The notes under the pieces are model-generated. The model did not search any database. It worked only from the letters and a program-made list of their open reading frames with translations, and was not told the DNA's origin. Positions 21,934 through 26,058 of a stretch of DNA of 26,058 bases are shown piece after piece. The first letter of the stretch is position 1; the number at the start of each line of letters is the position of its first letter. A program made the position numbers and the translations under genes. The stretch covers positions 1 to 26,058 of the forward strand of contig CAJNOQ010002133.1 of the NCBI GenBank assembly GCA_905250885.1, in the 5' to 3' direction. The DNA comes from Didymodactylos carnosus (lineage: Eukaryota; Rotifera; Eurotatoria; Philodinida; Philodinidae).

Positions 21934-24543
21934 TTTATTATCCAACATATTGACTTTTTTTATTGGATCTTGTCAGATATTAGCGATGTTCTGGGTGATT
22001 GAATACCGATACAAGTCCTCATTTTTTTTTGTTTTCCAGATAATCCTACTTTTTATTCACATTATTGTGAATGGCAATGGTTTTAAAACATCATCTTGTT
22101 ATTTTCTCAACCTGTTGAATAGTCTGCTATGAAACATTTCAAAAGGTAAGGATCATTTCGTTTCTAGCTGCACTATTAATTGCTCTGTCTCGTGTTCATT
22201 TGTACGTGTCTAAAAATTGTCAGTTGTACATGTTTTTCTTTGATTTGTACGTGTATAAAAGTGACTATTTTTTGTTCTAATCAGTAGTCAATTTTTCCAC
22301 TTACGAATAAGATGTTTCTTATTAAAAGAACGATAGTTGAATTATTTTCATTGCATTGATGTTGTATTTTTATAGAGTTTTGTCAAAAAACTACGTTTGC
22401 AGCAGATATTCTGTACAAATTTCCGCGAAGGCGTCATCTTTCACGACAAAAACTTTTTCTGCATGAGGTTTCACAGTTTTTCTTTTAAACACTTTGAGGC
22501 AGATTCTAGACGCCTCTATGCTAGCAAAAAAGGAATCGGGATCAATGTTTCAGTGCATGGATTATCCAATTTTAGTTAATTTTTCTCTAAACGGTAAGTT
22601 CGCATCCCTTGGTTTGTGAATGACTTACACTAATCGACTGCGAATTTTCGAAAGTTTGAAAATAGATGGATGAATTTTGAGATCAGGAACATTTTTATAG
22701 TATTAGATATGCAACTAATTGATTTCAGTGCTCGATTTGGTAGCAGATTATTGTCTGTTAGAGGCTAGTATTTTCGGCCATTGTTTGAACATATGCGCAT
22801 TAAGAATTTAACGAACGTACATGTACACAGTGTGGTTTTGATAACTTAGCAATTTTCGAGAATGTTACGAGAAAATGAAAATTTCACCCTAAAAGTGTGA
22901 GTGTCACGTCTGTACAAGTGATATTTTCCCATATTAACCAATGGGATCGTTTATTTCGTTTTATAGTTATGGGATGTATAGGGTCAAATGTTATGAGTGA
23001 AAGTCAAAAACCTATAGCCTAGTTTTTGATTTTTATGCCGAAACTATTTTGCAAGCAATAAAAAGACGTGTTATGATCTTCATAATTGATATGTTGTAGA
23101 ATGTGAAGTTTCTAGATAATATTCATCTGTACAATACTCCTTTTTGAACATATATATTGTTTTCAGTTTTTCAAACGTTTGTTCATTTCTTGCTTTTTTA
23201 CAGCAGTAATTTGAACTTATTGTATGTATTTAGAAAACAATTTTGACGCATCGTTTGTCACACTCTTTTCTGGTGGACTTTTCTAGTGTGTCAACCGAAA
23301 AAGAGTCGAATGTTTGATTTATTTACACATGAACATCATAAAAAGATTAAACAGTATTTCACTTTTTTTTCCTTCTTACACTCTTTTTTCTCGAAGAGAG
23401 AACGTAGTATAAGCTTTATTTACAGTTTGTACTTGGTTGTATGTCAACCCACAAGTGTGAGATCAGCTGATTATTTTTTTCTTCTCTCTCTCTTACTTTG
23501 TTTTTTGTTTCGTAATGGTGATACTTGTGGCATTTATTAACATACAGCTCTGTAAATAAAAACATCTGATAAATAGGCATAATAAGCATACACTTTATGC
23601 GTGATCGTAGTTTACATGAGATTGCTTTACATGTCTAATCAATCGAAGAGAAGAAGCAAAAAAAAAATTTCATTCTCATCATCATTAAAGAAAGAAAAAA
23701 GGTAACTCGGTGCTTTTTTTATTCGTATTGTACGTTACTACAACTAAGAATTATTTATTCAACAGTATTTTTAATAAGTAAATAGGGAGAGAAGCTTTAC
23801 TTCTTAAAAGTTATTTATTTGAAATATGATAGTATTTTTTTCATATGTCATCTATAACAAAAATGAGTTATTTTGTGAAGTAGTGTGAGTCATGCTGTGA
23901 GTACGTGTACTTTCGCTCAAGTCAACTCACATTATAGAATAGAATCAAATCTTTATATTCAACATTTTTCCAATGAGAATATAATTCAGTTTTTACAACT
24001 AAGAGCAATGTTTAGAATTATCTAATAAAATTATTAAAGATAATCATAAATTATTTTAAAACTAAAAGTGTATCTGAAAGAAAACATTTATATAAAATAA
24101 AAATATATTTGATGATTGTTTTCATGTCTAAAATCGATTTTCTTTAATCTGATTCATTAATATCATGATTCTCTCATATTATCAAACATCATAATTGTTT
24201 GTATTTATATATTTTCTTGATAATTATTTGTTTATCATATCGAGAAAAAATTTAGAATAGAAATAAAAATCATGTATTAAATGGTGTATGTTTTGTATTA
24301 TTATTTTGTTTCTTTATTATACTATGCTACAGCTGAAGATGAAAACAATATGTTGTTCATAGAGCATTAGTTTAATCATGCAACGTCTCTCTGTGTCAGT
24401 CATCGTATATGCTTATTATAAAAAGAAAAATGAATTGTTCTGTTTTTTATTTGTGACCTACGATGATAAAAAAGGTCATATGAAAATATGATAAATTTTT
24501 TTTTTTTCTTTCATTAACTACGAATAACATGGATAAAAATCTC

Positions 24544-24568
24544 ATAGCTTCTATACAATAGAAGCTAT
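24544..24568. repeat. Perfect 11-bp hairpin
   Basis: ATAGCTTCTAT (24544-24554) and ATAGAAGCTAT (24558-24568) pair perfectly across the 3-nt loop ACA. It is isolated in AT-rich intergenic DNA with no attached gene. Confidence 0.6.
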
Positions 24569-25506
24569 ATTTTATGTATCTATCATCATAGTTCAGTAGT
24601 AGACTAGAGAGAAACACTTGCTAAAAACTTTAAAAATAGTAGACATTGAGTATATCTACTGTTTTTGCATTTAAAACTCATATTTTGTAAATTTTCTATT
24701 CTATTTTATATTTTGTTAAAAATCAAAAAGGAAATAAATGAAAAGTATCATATGTGTATGTCATTATGTCTTTTTCCTGTATTTTCTTTACTTTCTTTTT
24801 CTTTATGTACGCCCTCACAATGGCTGAGTGACTGACTTATTGGTCTTATAATTGTGAACTATTAATATAAAATATGTCTATAAGAGCAACTATTTTTATT
24901 GTGGTCTAGTTTAAATGTCTACATGTCGTTCTGGTCGACCTATTTATTCTATAATATGTAACTTTAAATATTTTTATTAATTAAAATATATAACAAAAAT
25001 TGAAAAATATATAAGAAATTGTATCATTATCTCATATGTTTGTCGCAAAATTTTTGTTGATACGTTGTATTATGATGATATATTGTAAATAGTGTATTAA
25101 AATATTGAGATGTTCGATATACACATGAGAGTATTGAGAAAAAGAAAAGAAAGAAACCCAATGTTGTCTTCATATAGCTTTTTTTCTTCTTCGTATTTAT
25201 TATTAAATACGCATACATTCACAGAGTGATAAAATGATTTTGACCTTGTTATTAGTACCGGTTTTCTAAGGATTGAGAACATAACGACTTAAATATATAA
25301 CAATAATTCAAATTGATTTATATGTATGCCTTTTAATTGACCACACCTGAGTATAAAAAAATATTAAAAATGAGAAGTGTAGCTACTATTTTCATTCATT
25401 TTTACTTTAGTTTTTTTTTGTTTTTCTAGTAATTTTCTAGTGTGTATATTTATTCGTTCTTCATCATATCGATGATATATATGTTGATTAATTAAATTGT
25501 TATACA

Positions 25507-25759
25507 ATGCCTGAAATAATTGGAGATTATCAATATAGTAAACGGGATCTAATTGGCCATGGAGCATTTGCTATTGTTTTTCTTGGTCGTTCAACAATTG
25601 TATGTACTATAAATGAGCAATAGTGTATTGAAATTTATCATTTATTTTTTTTTTGTTTTTATTCAGAATCCCGAACAACAAGTAGCCATTAAACAAATTA
25701 CAAAAAAAAGTTTGGCAAAATCACAAAGTCTATTGGAAAAGGAAATCAGAATATTAAAA
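25507..25759 (+). CDS. ULK (unc-51/ATG1): ULK/ATG1 autophagy-initiating kinase, first two exons
   Basis: Serine/threonine kinase that starts autophagy by phosphorylating ATG13, FIP200 and Beclin-complex partners. Exon 1 is 25507-25599 and exon 2 is 25667-25759, both in phase 0, with a 67-nt intron; 62 residues are visible and the gene runs off the window. The N-lobe is typical of [20 protein letters not shown] gives the glycine-rich loop (residues 17-25). VAIK supplies the catalytic lysine K40. The segment [19 protein letters not shown] supplies the helix-C glutamate E57. The lysine-to-glutamate spacing of 17 equals that in human ULK1, and LAKSQ-LL-KEI-ILK is a ULK1/2 signature. The start ATG is the only one in frame near the kinase domain and leaves a short N-terminus. 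The second intron, from 25760, contains a ribozyme-like and palindromic insertion. ULK1/2 cannot be told from ULK3/4 by length, but the motif favours ULK1/2. Confidence 0.9.
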
Positions 25760-25871
25760 GTATATACGTATTAATGTGAAACTTGACTTAAATTATTATA
25801 TTTAGTAATTTTACAACTGCTATTTCTGTTACTAGAGACTCAGACAGAATTAATTTCTGAAAGAATCAAAA

Positions 25872-25929
25872 GAAGATACCACGACCAGTCTCGACCTTTC
25901 TCAAGGGTCTCGTCAGGTGGTTTCCTTCG
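25872..25929 (-). ncRNA. Hammerhead-ribozyme-like motif (Penelope/retrozyme type)
   Basis: On the minus strand the order is GAAG, internal loop, ACCAC (stem I 5'), CUGACGA (25916-25910), stem II GACC/GGUC with two more U-A pairs and loop GAG (25909-25893), GAGA (25892-25889), C-UG-G mini stem III, UC, then GUGGU (stem I 3', 25882-25878) and CUUC. Stem I pairs perfectly over five bases and again as GAAG/CUUC beyond an internal loop, as in type I hammerheads. The predicted cleavage is after the C of GUC, between 25883 and 25882. The core box GAAA reads GAGA (A14 to G), which should impair catalysis. The very short stem III is what has been described for hammerheads of Penelope-like retroelements. 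It lies next to a large palindrome. Confidence 0.6.
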
Positions 25930-25941
25930 AGAGACAGAGTT

Positions 25942-26058
25942 AAGGCACGACAAGCAACACAAACTCCGCCCACACCGTATGAGGGTGTTACAACAAGAAC
26001 AAGGAATAGTAACACTCTCATACGGTGTGGGCGGAGTTTGTGTTGCTTGTCGTGCCTT
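25942..26058. mobile_element. Palindrome, 50-nt arms, cut by the window end
   Basis: The left arm 25942-25991 and right arm 26009-26058 are reverse complements with one visible mismatch (TGAGGGTG against TGAGAGTG), separated by a 17-nt loop. Both carry GGCACGACAAGCAACACAAA in opposite orientation. The arms reach the last base of the window, so the palindrome almost certainly continues. They are more GC-rich than the intron around them, which marks an insertion inside the second ULK intron. With the adjacent hammerhead motif this fits a Penelope-like element or retrozyme present as an inverted duplicate. The left boundary is uncertain; the sequence changes character from about 25835. Confidence 0.7.

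Larger units (their letters stand above)
21776..25506. other. 3.7-kb intergenic region, no recognised gene
   Basis: It begins with the TMEM258 3' UTR and ends in the ULK 5' region. Open frames at 21917-22132, 22397-22579, 23286-23540 and on the minus strand near 25027-25567 have random-looking composition and no family resemblance. I saw no RNA gene. The stretch 23700-25300 is extremely AT-rich. Confidence 0.55.

Noticed and set aside
22397-22579. 60-codon plus-strand ORF downstream of TMEM258
   Set aside because: Composition is random-looking, with no conserved motif and no matching splice or poly(A) context.
6120-25759. PPTC7 and ULK in one window as a mitophagy gene cluster
   Set aside because: They are 15 kb apart with unrelated genes between them, and animal genomes rarely cluster by pathway; coincidence is the simpler reading.

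Overview
This window is nuclear DNA of a small invertebrate animal. It is strongly AT-rich, most introns are only 54-70 nt with GT-AG ends, and the genes are single-copy animal housekeeping genes. A bdelloid or other rotifer is my best guess, based on the compact exon-intron structure and on a Penelope-type hammerhead ribozyme motif at the right end. Nothing in the window proves the taxon. There are no bacterial features.

Layout. 1-4387: no recognisable gene; decayed repeats, two nested inverted repeats, a perfect 36-nt palindrome and a ~600-bp foldback element. 4388-4631: a 115-nt poly-G run, one N and a C/A-only stretch, almost certainly a sequencing or assembly artefact at a join. 4632-6074: AT-rich spacer. 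6075-10009 (minus): a complete six-exon PP2C phosphatase of the PPTC7 family. Its 2.3-kb fourth intron holds an unrecognised two-exon gene on the plus strand (7225-8642) encoding a single-pass membrane protein. 10010-15243: 5.2 kb without a recognisable gene. 15244-16999 (minus): a complete seven-exon PDIA6-type protein disulfide isomerase. 17000-19157: divergent intergenic region with a ~265-bp hairpin. 19158-20856 (plus): a complete seven-exon mitochondrial malate dehydrogenase. 21402-21775 (plus): a complete three-exon TMEM258 oligosaccharyltransferase subunit. 21776-25506: 3.7 kb without a recognisable gene. 25507 to the end (plus): the first two exons of a ULK/ATG1 autophagy kinase, followed by an intron carrying a hammerhead-like motif and one half of a large palindrome.

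The genes do not form a pathway cluster. Two act in the ER on secretory proteins (PDIA6, TMEM258), two are mitochondrial (MDH2, PPTC7), and ULK starts autophagy. The most interesting structures are the nested antisense gene with two alternative ends inside the PPTC7 intron, and the hammerhead/palindrome insertion in the ULK intron. All gene models were assembled by hand from splice sites and reading phase; each closes in frame at a length close to that of its family.
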